A DNA stretch of 64,000 bases from JAJEAD01 sp964420925 (GTDB lineage Bacteria > Pseudomonadota > Gammaproteobacteria > HK1): the NCBI GenBank assembly GCA_964420925.1, contig CAYQVB010000085.1, positions 1-64,000 of the forward strand. Direction: 5' to 3'. The position numbers and the translations under genes were made by a program. The notes under the pieces are model-generated. The model did not search any database. It saw only the letters and a program-made list of their open reading frames with translations, and had not been told where the DNA came from. Below are positions 34,807 to 43,323 of the stretch, piece by piece. Each line of letters opens with the position of its first letter. Position 1 is the stretch's first letter.

Positions 34807-35148
34807 ATGAAGGTTGAGGACAACGCAAGTCCCCGACGTTGGGCGCCGGAGTGGATTGCCGTGCTCACCCTCGCCGTGGCGATCATCGCGCTCGGGGGCG
34901 GTCTGTTCACATCCCTGAACGCGATGGAATCGCGTCTCCGCGGCGACCTTCAGGAAATGCGTGAGGACATGCGCTTGATGGAGGCGCGTGTCCGCGAGGA
35001 CATGGGGTCGATGGAAGACCGCATCCGCGAGGACGTGCGGGAGGTCCGCGCCGATCTCGGCAATCTTCGGGAACGGGTGACGCGCCTGGAGACTCGCTTC
35101 GACGAGGAGTTCCCGCGCGGCGCCCGTTCCGCACTGGAGCTGCTATAG
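34807..35148 (+). CDS. Small membrane-anchored coiled-coil protein
   Basis: A 113-residue protein with one membrane helix (IAVLTLAVAIIALGGGLF, about residues 17-34) followed by an Arg/Glu-rich coiled coil built on a repeating MREDMR/MEDRIREDVRE pattern (about 48-100). No enzyme motif. Similar architectures occur in DUF1640/CCDC90-like and phage-lysis or toxin-antitoxin neighbours, but nothing supports a function here. A structurally similar unrelated gene occurs at 49.4-49.9 kb. Its last 6 bases overlap the SDR gene tail-to-tail. Confidence 0.65.
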   Translation: MKVEDNASPRRWAPEWIAVLTLAVAIIALGGGLFTSLNAMESRLRGDLQEMREDMRLMEARVREDMGSMEDRIREDVREVRADLGNLRERVTRLETRFDEEFPRGARSALELL

Positions 35149-35901
35149 CGCGGTTGCCCCTCCGTCCACGGACAGGGCGACACCGTGGATGTGTCGGGCC
35201 CGGTCCGAGGCGAGGAACACTGCCGCATCGGCGATGTCCGCGGCGCTCGCGAGGCGCCGGTTCGGCGCATCTGCCGCCCAGAGACGCCGACCTTCATCCG
35301 GACTGAGGCCCACCTGCGCCGCTTCGTGGACGAGCATCGGGGTGTCCACCGCACCCGGACAGACCGCGTTGACGCGGACCTTCTCCCGGGCGTGGTCGAC
35401 CGCCATCGCGCGGGTGAGCGCGATGACCGCGCCCTTCGACGCGCAGTATGCCGCCACTCCCTCACCCGCCACGATGCCCCACGTGGAGGCGATGTTGACG
35501 ATGACGCCGCCCCCGGCAGGCACCATTACGCGCACCGCCGCCCGGCTCAGGTAGAACACGGCGCTGAGATTGACGGCGATGGTCTCTTCCCACTGGGCGT
35601 CGCTCGTCCCGGGCGCGTTGCGGTGGTGGATGACGCCCGCACTGTTGACGAGCACGTCCAGGCTGCCGAGACTTTCTACGCACGTCGCGACCATCACGTC
35701 TGCGGCGGCAGAGGTGCCGAGATCATTGGGCACGAAGAAGGCGTTGCCGCCGCCAAGCTCCGATGCCAGCGCCTCGCCCCGTTCGGCGTTGCGCCCGGTG
35801 AGCATCACCTTGGCGCCCTCGTTGGCGAATGCGCGGGCGCATTGCGCGCCGATTCCCGAGGTGGCTCCGGTCACCAGTACCGCCTTGCCCGCGAGCCCCA
35901 T
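35143..35901 (-). CDS. Short-chain dehydrogenase/reductase (SDR)
   Basis: NAD(P)-dependent oxidoreductase of 252 residues, classical SDR. The cofactor motif is VTGATSGIGAQCARAFA (about residues 10-26), NSAGV is the adenine-contact site, and catalytic residues are Ser in NIASTWG and the YCASKGA Tyr-x-x-x-Lys. The C-terminus DAAVFLASDRARHIHGVALSVDGG is typical. The Met before GLAGKAVLV starts the fold; the upstream extension is not family-like. The tail overlaps the convergent coiled-coil gene at CTATAG. Confidence 0.87.
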   Translation of the reverse strand: MGLAGKAVLVTGATSGIGAQCARAFANEGAKVMLTGRNAERGEALASELGGGNAFFVPNDLGTSAAADVMVATCVESLGSLDVLVNSAGVIHHRNAPGTSDAQWEETIAVNLSAVFYLSRAAVRVMVPAGGGVIVNIASTWGIVAGEGVAAYCASKGAVIALTRAMAVDHAREKVRVNAVCPGAVDTPMLVHEAAQVGLSPDEGRRLWAADAPNRRLASAADIADAAVFLASDRARHIHGVALSVDGGATAL

Positions 35902-36145
35902 GGCGCGTTCTCCCGATTCACCGACTCGCCCGGAGTGTACTGAATCGAGAAATTCCGCATGAAGGCGTGCAACCGCCTCGGAGCACCGCGCACCAGCGTC
36001 GAATCCGAATCGTGCGCCCCTGCGGCTGCAGGCGGGAACGGGCGCAACTCCTCTTCGCTGCAACCGATTGCGGAAGCAGTCTCTCGACGATTTCCGCGCT
36101 GGTTTCGGAGCCTTCCCGGCCGGCCAGGCCGAAGCGGCCAGGCTT

Positions 36146-37768
36146 TCAGTGCTCGCCGCGCGCTTCCGCGATGATGAGCTCGAGGATCTCCTGACTGGTG
36201 ATCATCCCCACGAACGCCCCGGACTTCCGGTCCATCACCGGCAGCACGCTCAGCGATTGCTCCGTCATGCGCTGCAGCACGTCTTCCACCGGTTCGTCGG
36301 GCCATGCCACGGGAGGATCGCGGCGCACGATCCTGTCGAGCCGGGTCGTCGACCAGGATTCCTTGGGCACGTAGCGGAGCATGCTGAGCGGCACGATTCC
36401 GGCGAGCTCGCCCTCGTCCACGACTACGTAGTCCTGCTGGTGGGGCACTATCCACCGGTCGGCGAAGGCGCGGACCGAGAGCTCGGTGCCGGGGTAGGTG
36501 CGCGTGCGATCGAGGATGTCTCCGACGTGGATGTCGGTGAGGGCGAAGCGGGCCAATGAGGGCGGAATGGAGTCGGGCACCTGCGGCGACTGCGATGTCT
36601 TGGTCCGATGAATGACCGCGTTGATCGCCGGAGGGGTCAGCAGGATGTAGCCGAACATGATCAGCACGAGCAGGGAGAAGACGTCCGTCCCGATCGCGCC
36701 CGTCTCCAGCAGGACGAGCAGCAAGGCCACCTCCGCCACCCCCTTCGCCATCAGCCCGGTAGCCAGTGCGAAGGGCGTGTCCAGTCGGGCCACGAGGGCG
36801 CCGATGAGAGCGCCCGCGAACTTCCCGACGAGGGGAACGAGCACCAGCGCCGCGATGGTCAGTCCCGGCAGCTCCGTGAAGGACAGGCTCATGTGCAGCC
36901 CGGCCGCCGCGAAGAACAGGGGCACGAAGAGCCCCTCGGCGGCGCTTCGCATCCCCGGGGCGATGTCGCGCCGAACCTGGTAGGGCATCCCGGACAGCGC
37001 CGCCCCGAAGAGCAAGGCCCCCAGGGCTCCGTGGAGCCCCATCTTCTCGGCGCCGACGACCGTGAGAAAGAGTCCGCCGAGCACGAGCCCGAAGGAGAGC
37101 TGCGGCACGTACAGGAGGCGTTGCAGCAGCACGATGGCGGGAGGGATTACGCGGCTGGCGAGCACCCAGGTCACCACCGTGAAGCCGGCAATCTGTGCGA
37201 GCAGGACGAGCACGCCGCTCCAGCTCATCTGCGCCGTGTGCTCGCCGATGGTCAGCCCTACGAGCAGCAGCGCGATGAGCTCGGCGATGAGGGCGGTCGT
37301 GAAGATCCGGATCCCGATCGGCTCGCGCAGGTGGCCCTCGTCGACCAGCACCTTGGCCGCGAGACCCAGGCTGGTCAGCGAGAGGATCCCGGCGAGAGCG
37401 ATGGATTCGGTGAAGCTCAGTCCCAGCCCGAAGTCGTAGACGATGTCCGAGGTGACGGCCATCGCGGCGAGCAAGGGGATGAGGACCGAAAGGGTGGCCG
37501 CGACGAAGTAGCGGCCGCGGACCGCGGCCATGAATCCGGAGATGTCGAGCTCGTCCAGACCGATGAGGAAGAAGAGAAGAAAGATGCCGATTCCCAGGAG
37601 AATCTGAATCTCGCCGGTGGGGTGGATGATCTGGGCCACCGGTCCCAGCAGGATCCCCGTCGCGGTGTACGCGACGATGGCGTTCACCCGGAAGCGGCGC
37701 AGACCTCCCTCGACCAGCTTCGCCACCACGATGAGCAGACCGATGGACAGGAGCGCGTCTTCAATCAT
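36146..37768 (-). CDS. Monovalent cation:proton antiporter (CPA2 type) with C-terminal CBS pair
   Basis: Integral membrane antiporter of 540 residues. The N-terminal Na_H_Exchanger domain has about 12 membrane helices (up to residue about 385); NAIVAYTATGILLGP and FLIGLDELDISGF are typical. The C-terminal soluble part (about 430-540) contains two CBS-like units (VRAFADRWIVPHQQDYVVVD and PVEDVLQRMTEQSLSVLPVMD), which would bind nucleotides and gate transport. Na+ or K+ is exchanged for H+. Together with NhaD it fits a saline habitat. Confidence 0.85.
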   Translation of the reverse strand: MIEDALLSIGLLIVVAKLVEGGLRRFRVNAIVAYTATGILLGPVAQIIHPTGEIQILLGIGIFLLFFLIGLDELDISGFMAAVRGRYFVAATLSVLIPLLAAMAVTSDIVYDFGLGLSFTESIALAGILSLTSLGLAAKVLVDEGHLREPIGIRIFTTALIAELIALLLVGLTIGEHTAQMSWSGVLVLLAQIAGFTVVTWVLASRVIPPAIVLLQRLLYVPQLSFGLVLGGLFLTVVGAEKMGLHGALGALLFGAALSGMPYQVRRDIAPGMRSAAEGLFVPLFFAAAGLHMSLSFTELPGLTIAALVLVPLVGKFAGALIGALVARLDTPFALATGLMAKGVAEVALLLVLLETGAIGTDVFSLLVLIMFGYILLTPPAINAVIHRTKTSQSPQVPDSIPPSLARFALTDIHVGDILDRTRTYPGTELSVRAFADRWIVPHQQDYVVVDEGELAGIVPLSMLRYVPKESWSTTRLDRIVRRDPPVAWPDEPVEDVLQRMTEQSLSVLPVMDRKSGAFVGMITSQEILELIIAEARGEH

Positions 37769-37872
37769 CAGCGGGTCCGGTCGCGTTGCGGATTCCTGTG
37801 TTCATTGGCGTTGGCGGGCGCAGTTCCTGGCGCGTGCGGGCGGCGATTCGGACACCTTCGGATTGATGGTCT

Positions 37873-38514
37873 CTACATGACCGTGAGGTAAGGCAGGAGG
37901 CGGTCGCTGAGTCCGGCGAGGAAGCTGAACACGGGGACGCCCGCGACGGCAAGCAGGATGAGCCCCAGCAAAACCCAGCTTCCGTAGCGTCGGTTGAGGT
38001 CCCGGTAGCGCACCGCGAGTCCGGGAGGAAGCAGCCACTGCATGATGTAGTGCCCGTCGAGAGGGCCGATGGGTATCAGGTTGAAGAGCATGAGCAGCAG
38101 GTTGATGCGCGCGAGGTAGAGAAAGAACACCCTCGCCGCGGGCTCGTCGAACAGGGCGACGTCGTTCATCATCCCCCAGACGAGGACGTTGACGCACAGC
38201 GCCGCCAGAATCAGATTCGCGAAGGGGCCGGCGAAGGCGACCGTCGCCTCGGCCCACGCGTGACGCAGGCGCGCGGGGCTGACCGGCACCGGCCTGGCGT
38301 AGCCGAACCCGACTGCGACCACCATCAGCAGCCCCATCGGGTCGATGTGGGCAAGAGGGTTGAGGGTCAACCGCCCGTGACGCTCGGCGGTATCGTCGCC
38401 GAGCAGCTTGGCGCTCGCCGCGTGTCCGAACTCGTGGAAGGAGAGGGACGCCACGATCGCCGCGAGAATGATGGCGAAGAGCAGGAACTCGCCCTGGGTG
38501 AGCAGGCCGATCAT
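37873..38514 (-). CDS. Site-2 protease-like membrane metalloprotease (peptidase M50)
   Basis: Polytopic zinc protease of 213 residues. The metal site is HEFGH (about residues 27-31), and the third ligand lies in NLIPIGPLDGHYIM (about 145-158). The GYARPVPV loop is also characteristic of this short M50 group (YwhC-like). Length is normal for the minimal form without PDZ domains. Start at the Met before IGLLTQGEF; a longer frame upstream overlaps the CoA-transferase 3' region. Substrate unknown. Confidence 0.83.
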   Translation of the reverse strand: MIGLLTQGEFLLFAIILAAIVASLSFHEFGHAASAKLLGDDTAERHGRLTLNPLAHIDPMGLLMVVAVGFGYARPVPVSPARLRHAWAEATVAFAGPFANLILAALCVNVLVWGMMNDVALFDEPAARVFFLYLARINLLLMLFNLIPIGPLDGHYIMQWLLPPGLAVRYRDLNRRYGSWVLLGLILLAVAGVPVFSFLAGLSDRLLPYLTVM

Positions 38515-38548
38515 GTTGAGTCGCTTCCGTCGCTGCTGCCTTGGCGCC

Positions 38549-39754
38549 TCAGACGCGGCGCACATCCGGCACTACGCCGTCCCCCACCAGCGCTGCGATC
38601 TCCTCTTCCGAGTAGCCGTGCTCGGCGAGAATCTCGCGCGTGTGCGCGGCGAAGGGCGGTGGCGTGCGGCGGACTTCGCCCGGGGTGCGCGACATCTTGA
38701 TGGGCGTACCGCTGCCCCGGTACCAGTCGAGCTCGACCGCCATCTCGCGCTCCGCGGTGTGGGGATGCGACATGACCTCGCGGGTGTCCATCACCGGGCC
38801 GGCCACGAGGCCCGCCTTCAACAGGCGCTCGCACAGCGCGAACCCGTCGACTTCGGCGAGCGCCTCCTCGAGCGCTTCGCGCAGCGCCTCCGGGTGGGCG
38901 AGGCGATCGCGGTTGTCCCGGAAGCGCGGGTCTTCCGCCAGCTCGGGCACGCCGATCTCGGCGCACAGGCGCGAGAAGGCGCGGTTGTTGCCCGCGGCCA
39001 CGAAGATCTCGGTGGTCCGGGTTCTGAACTTGTCGTAGGGACTCAGGTTCGGGTGGGCGTTGCCGGTCAGCCCCGGCACCTTGCCGCTCAGGTAGTAGTT
39101 GGCGACGTGCGGGTGCATCAGCGCGATCGCGCTGTCGTAGAGCGTCATGTCGAGGTACTGGCCGCACCCGGAGCGATGCCGTTCGACCACCGCCATCAGG
39201 ATCGCGATTGCGGTGTAGAGGCCGGTGCCCATGTCGACGAGCGCGATGCCGAGCCGGGTAGGGCCACTCTCGTGCGTGCCGTTCACGCTGAACATGCCCG
39301 ACATCGCTTGTACCACCGCGTCGTAGCCGGGATATCCGCCGTAGGCGCCTTCGGACCCGAAACCGCTGATGCGCGCATGGATGAGGGCCGGGAACCGCTC
39401 CCGGAGCACATCGTGGTACCCGAGGCCCCACTTCTCCATCGTGCCCGGCCGGTAGTTCTCGAGCAGCACGTCCGCCGTCTCGAGCAGGCGCAGCAGCACC
39501 GAGCGGCCCTCCTCGCGGCGGAGATCGAGCGCCATGGCGCGCTTGTTGCGGTTCACGCCAATGAAGTAGGAGGCGTCGCCCTCGTGGAAGGGCGGGCCCC
39601 AGTCGCGGGTCTCGTCGCCCTGGGGCGGCTCGATCTTCACGATGTCCGCGCCGTGGTCGCCGAGGATCTGAGTGCAGTAGGGGCCACCGAGCACCCGGCT
39701 CAGGTCGACCACCTTCAGTCCGGCGAGCGCGCCGAAGGGCGATTCCGTGCTCAC
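38549..39754 (-). CDS. CaiB/BaiF-type (class III) CoA-transferase
   Basis: Homodimeric CoA-transferase of 401 residues. Signatures are LKVVDLSRVLGGPYCTQILG near the N-terminus, KIEPPQGDETR, NRNKRAMALDL, LLENYRPGTMEKWGL and the catalytic Asp in ALVDMGTGLY (about residue 171). Substrates in the family are carnitine, bile acids, DMSP-derived acids, succinate or oxalate; this one is unassigned. Start codon GTG overlaps the upstream isomerase-like stop by 4 bases (GTGA), so the two genes are translationally coupled. Confidence 0.87.
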   Translation of the reverse strand: MSTESPFGALAGLKVVDLSRVLGGPYCTQILGDHGADIVKIEPPQGDETRDWGPPFHEGDASYFIGVNRNKRAMALDLRREEGRSVLLRLLETADVLLENYRPGTMEKWGLGYHDVLRERFPALIHARISGFGSEGAYGGYPGYDAVVQAMSGMFSVNGTHESGPTRLGIALVDMGTGLYTAIAILMAVVERHRSGCGQYLDMTLYDSAIALMHPHVANYYLSGKVPGLTGNAHPNLSPYDKFRTRTTEIFVAAGNNRAFSRLCAEIGVPELAEDPRFRDNRDRLAHPEALREALEEALAEVDGFALCERLLKAGLVAGPVMDTREVMSHPHTAEREMAVELDWYRGSGTPIKMSRTPGEVRRTPPPFAAHTREILAEHGYSEEEIAALVGDGVVPDVRRV

Positions 39755-40530
39755 GGGCCGCGCGCCCGGTCGAGCCAGGCGAGTCCTGCCCGGGTGTCTC
39801 CCTTCGGGTTGTACTCGCAGCCGATGTATCCCCGGTAGCCGAGGGAGTCGAGGAGGCGGAACAGGTAGGGGTAGTGCACCTCGCCGATGTCGGGCTCGTG
39901 GCGATCCGGCACCCCCGCGATCTGCACATGGCGCGTGATGGAGACGAGCTCACGGACCCGTACCGCAAGATCGCCTTCCATGATCTGGCAGTGGTAAAGG
40001 TCGAGGAGCAGTCCGAGGCCGGGCCGATCGACCTCCTCGATGACCCGCGCCGCGTCGCCGGTGGAGCGCAGGAAGTAGCCGGGCATGTCGCGGGCGTTGA
40101 TTGCCTCGATGACCACGCTCCGGCCCTCCACGGCCGCGCGCTCCGCCGCGAAACGGAGATTGGCGATGTAGGTGCGCCGGGCGGCCCCCGGTTCAGCAGC
40201 GCCAGGCCTTCCCGCCATTGCGTGGAGGCAGGGACAGTCCAGCACCCGCGCGTAGGAGAGCGCGAGCTCGAAAGCCTCCCTGAACTCGTCCTCGCGCCCG
40301 GGCAGCGCGGCGAGCCCCTGATCGCCGGCGTCGATATCGCCGGGCGGGAGGTTGATGAGGGCCTGTCGCAGCCGGTGGCGGTCTAGCGCTTCGGCGAGCT
40401 GCTCGGCCGGATACGTGTAGGGGTACCAGTACTCCACCGCCTCGAAGCCTGCCTCGCGCGCTGGCGCGAAGCGATCGAGGAAGGGGTGCTCGGGAAAGAG
40501 CATGGAGAGGTGCGCGGAGAATCGGGGCAT
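39751..40530 (-). CDS. hyi: Hydroxypyruvate isomerase family protein
   Basis: TIM-barrel sugar-phosphate isomerase/epimerase-fold enzyme of 259 residues, close to Hyi/OtnI. The metal-site residues are recognisable in VVIEAINARDMPGYFL (Glu, about 143-158), LLLDLYHCQIMEGDL (Asp and His), RHVQIAGVPDRHEPDIGEV and GYIGCEYNPKG (Glu, near the C-terminus). Proposed reaction is hydroxypyruvate to tartronate semialdehyde, or a related aldose-ketose step. It sits between the RND exporter gene and the CoA-transferase. Confidence 0.78.
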   Translation of the reverse strand: MPRFSAHLSMLFPEHPFLDRFAPAREAGFEAVEYWYPYTYPAEQLAEALDRHRLRQALINLPPGDIDAGDQGLAALPGREDEFREAFELALSYARVLDCPCLHAMAGRPGAAEPGAARRTYIANLRFAAERAAVEGRSVVIEAINARDMPGYFLRSTGDAARVIEEVDRPGLGLLLDLYHCQIMEGDLAVRVRELVSITRHVQIAGVPDRHEPDIGEVHYPYLFRLLDSLGYRGYIGCEYNPKGDTRAGLAWLDRARGP

Positions 40531-40550
40531 GGAAGGCTCGGGGGGACGCT

Positions 40551-43034
40551 TCAGGACGGGAAGGGCTTGACCACCAGTATCAGCTTGGGGAGCAGGGTGA
40601 GGGCCGCGAGCAGCGCCACCAGCATTGCGAGCCCGGTCAGCACTCCGAAGTAGATGGTGGGAAGGAAGTTCGAGAGTATCAGGATGGAGAACCCGAAGAT
40701 GATGGTGCAGGAGGTGTAGAACACCGCCCGCCCGATGTTGGCGTGGCAGAGCTTCAGAGTGCTCACGTAGTCGCCGCAACCGGGAAGCTCCTCCCGAAAG
40801 CGGTACAGGTAGTGGATGCTGTTGTCCACCGCGATCCCGATCGTGATCGCCGCCATGGTGATCGTCATCATGTCGAGCGGTATCCCGGCGATGCCCATGA
40901 GGCCGAGCATGAGGCCCGCGGCGAGCAGGTTGGGCAGAATGCCGATGAGGGCGAGGGTGAAGGAGCGAAAGAGCATGAGGAGCATCAGTCCCACGCCCGC
41001 CAGCACCGCGCCCAGGGTCGAGATCTGAGACTGATAGAGGCTCTGCAGCATGTTGTTGTAGAGCACGAGGAGGCCGGTGACCGATGCGTCCGCCTCTTCC
41101 AGCGCGAGCTCTTCCCTCAGGTCGTGCCGTATTCGCTCCAGGAGCTCCGCGCGACGGAGCTCCGGCCGGGAATCGAGGATTCTCGCAAAGATGCGCGCTT
41201 CGTTGTTCTCGATGGAGATGTACGGGTCGATCAGGGCGGCGCGCACCTCTTCGGGCAAGCGCCGGTAGAGCAACGCAAGGAGAAAGCTGTCGAGCTCGCG
41301 TCCGTCGTTCAGGCTCTCTCCCACGCGTACCGCGGAGGCGAGAGAAAGGACCTTGCCCACCTCGGGCAGTGAATCGAGGTAGTCGTGGACCGCCTTGATG
41401 CGCTGCACCTTGAAGGTGGTGAACCAGTAGGCGGGGTCGTTGGCGAAGTCCTCGTCCTCGAACTCGTCGTCGAACCACTCTTCGTCATCTTCTTCGTCGT
41501 CTTCGCCGAAGATCCGCGCCTCGTCGAGATCGAGCACCACGTCGAGCGGAGTGGTGCCGCCGAGCTCGCGGTCGATGAGGTGCATGCCCTGGTAGATCTC
41601 CGTCTCCTCGCTGAAGTAATCGATGAAGCTGTTCTCGACCTCGAGCCGGGAGACCCCCACCAGGCTCAGCAGGGCCAGCGCACCCGTCACGAGGAGGACG
41701 AGCCCCCCGGATCGGGTGCTCAGAGTGGCCAGAGGCGCCGTGAAGCGAAACTCGGCTCCGGTGGGCACGTCTCTTGCCGCGCTGCGACCGAGGAGCACGA
41801 GCCCGCAGGGGAAGAGGGTAAACGAGGTAACGAAAGTCACCGCGAGGCCGATGCTCATCATCCAGCCGAAGTCGATGATCGGCTTGATGCCGCTGAACAC
41901 GAGCGATCCGAACCCGATGATGGTGGTGAGCGCGGTGTAGAGGCAGGGCCGGACCATGCGTTCCACGGTCATCGCCACCAGATCGACGTGATCCCGGTGC
42001 GGATGGTCGCGGCGGAGCTGGCGGTAGCGCACCACGAGGTGGACATTCATCGAGAGGGTGATGATCAGCATCAGGGCGAGGAAGTTCGACGAGATGACGG
42101 TGACTTCCCACCCCACCATCCCGAGCAGGCCGACCATGAACAGGCCGGCGCAGGTGCAGCAGGCGAGCGGCAGCAGCACCCAGCGCGGGCGCCGGAACAC
42201 GAGGCCGAGCATCACCACCAGGAATACCAGCACGCCGCCGCCGAACACCAGGAGGTCGTTGCGCACGAAATCGATCATGTCGCTGGTGATCATCGGTACC
42301 CCGCCGAGGTGCAGCGTCCCGCGATCGCGGTAGGGCGCGAGCACCGCGCGGACTGCCGCCACGCTCGCTCCCCGTTGCTCGCCGGCGCGGCGGTGGGCGC
42401 GTTCATACTCCGCCCGCACCCTCGCGAGCTCCCGCGCGCCCGCGTCGTCGAGCTCGCCCCCTTCGCTTGCCGCGAGCAGCTCCTGGCGTCGGGTCCGTAG
42501 TGATTCGAGCTCCGGGTCGTCTTCCAGGGAGAGCAACAGGGCGGTGGTGCGCGCGTCCGCGCTCAGAATCAGCTCGCGGAAGATGGGGCTCCGGCTCAGC
42601 TCCTCCTTCGCCCGGCCCCGCTCGACTCCCGGCGTCTCGAGGGTGGGAATGTGTTCCGTGAGCTCCGAGACCGGCACGTCGGAGCTTTCGAGCAGCGGCA
42701 CGTCGAGAATCGTGGTGACCGTGTCGACCCCTTCGACCCCGGCGAGCGTGTCGCGCAAGCTTCCCAGCGTGGCGAGCGAGGCGTCGGAGAAGAGCTCTGC
42801 ACTCGGAGTGAAGGCGACCACCAACAAGTCCTGGGTCCGGTAGCGCTTCTGCACCTCGCGGAAGCGTTTCAGGTCCGGATCGCTCTCCAGCAGTATGGAG
42901 TCCGCCGACGCATCGAGACGGAAGTCGCGGGCGTGTCCGCCCACGCCGAGCAAAATGAGGGCCAGCACCACCAGCACGCTTCGAGGACGGCCGAGGATGA
43001 ACCGGCGGTAGGTCGCCGCGAGCGTTGCAGTCAT
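40551..43034 (-). CDS. RND/MMPL-superfamily exporter with acidic periplasmic loop
   Basis: Large inner-membrane protein of 827 residues. It has one membrane helix at the N-terminus, a long extracytoplasmic domain, a five-helix sterol-sensing-domain-like block (about 255-420), a second extracytoplasmic domain and a second helix block (about 670-820). The two blocks show internal homology, as in hydrophobe-exporter (HAE3) and Patched-like proteins. A strongly acidic Asp/Glu stretch of about 25 residues sits at about 500-525, early in the second soluble domain. No membrane-fusion or outer-membrane partner is adjacent. Cargo might be a lipid or hopanoid, but this is not shown. Confidence 0.85.
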   Translation of the reverse strand: MTATLAATYRRFILGRPRSVLVVLALILLGVGGHARDFRLDASADSILLESDPDLKRFREVQKRYRTQDLLVVAFTPSAELFSDASLATLGSLRDTLAGVEGVDTVTTILDVPLLESSDVPVSELTEHIPTLETPGVERGRAKEELSRSPIFRELILSADARTTALLLSLEDDPELESLRTRRQELLAASEGGELDDAGARELARVRAEYERAHRRAGEQRGASVAAVRAVLAPYRDRGTLHLGGVPMITSDMIDFVRNDLLVFGGGVLVFLVVMLGLVFRRPRWVLLPLACCTCAGLFMVGLLGMVGWEVTVISSNFLALMLIITLSMNVHLVVRYRQLRRDHPHRDHVDLVAMTVERMVRPCLYTALTTIIGFGSLVFSGIKPIIDFGWMMSIGLAVTFVTSFTLFPCGLVLLGRSAARDVPTGAEFRFTAPLATLSTRSGGLVLLVTGALALLSLVGVSRLEVENSFIDYFSEETEIYQGMHLIDRELGGTTPLDVVLDLDEARIFGEDDEEDDEEWFDDEFEDEDFANDPAYWFTTFKVQRIKAVHDYLDSLPEVGKVLSLASAVRVGESLNDGRELDSFLLALLYRRLPEEVRAALIDPYISIENNEARIFARILDSRPELRRAELLERIRHDLREELALEEADASVTGLLVLYNNMLQSLYQSQISTLGAVLAGVGLMLLMLFRSFTLALIGILPNLLAAGLMLGLMGIAGIPLDMMTITMAAITIGIAVDNSIHYLYRFREELPGCGDYVSTLKLCHANIGRAVFYTSCTIIFGFSILILSNFLPTIYFGVLTGLAMLVALLAALTLLPKLILVVKPFPS

Positions 43035-43323
43035 GGAGGAGGAGGGTGGCGGGGGGATGGCCCGGACACGGACCGGCCCGGATCTTGCCGGCGGTGCAGG
43101 CCAGCGACAAGGGACCTGCTGAAGGTCGGGATCCAATGCCGGTGGAGCATTCGCGCTGCAACATCATCCCGGCGATGTGCCTGAAGGTATATTGCGAGCC
43201 ACCCTCGAGCAGGCAGGTATCGCGCCGCAGGAGTTCTGGAAGACCGGATAGTGGAGGTGTGTCGCGGCGCGGAATCCACCACTGGATCCCGACAACCTTC
43301 CTCGTACCTGGAGACCGCTGGAC
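43035..43323. promoter_or_regulatory. Divergent intergenic region with a possible NhaD promoter
   Basis: TATATT at 43188-43193 could be a -10 for the antiporter gene; no good -35 box accompanies it. No gene is visible in this gap. Confidence 0.3.
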
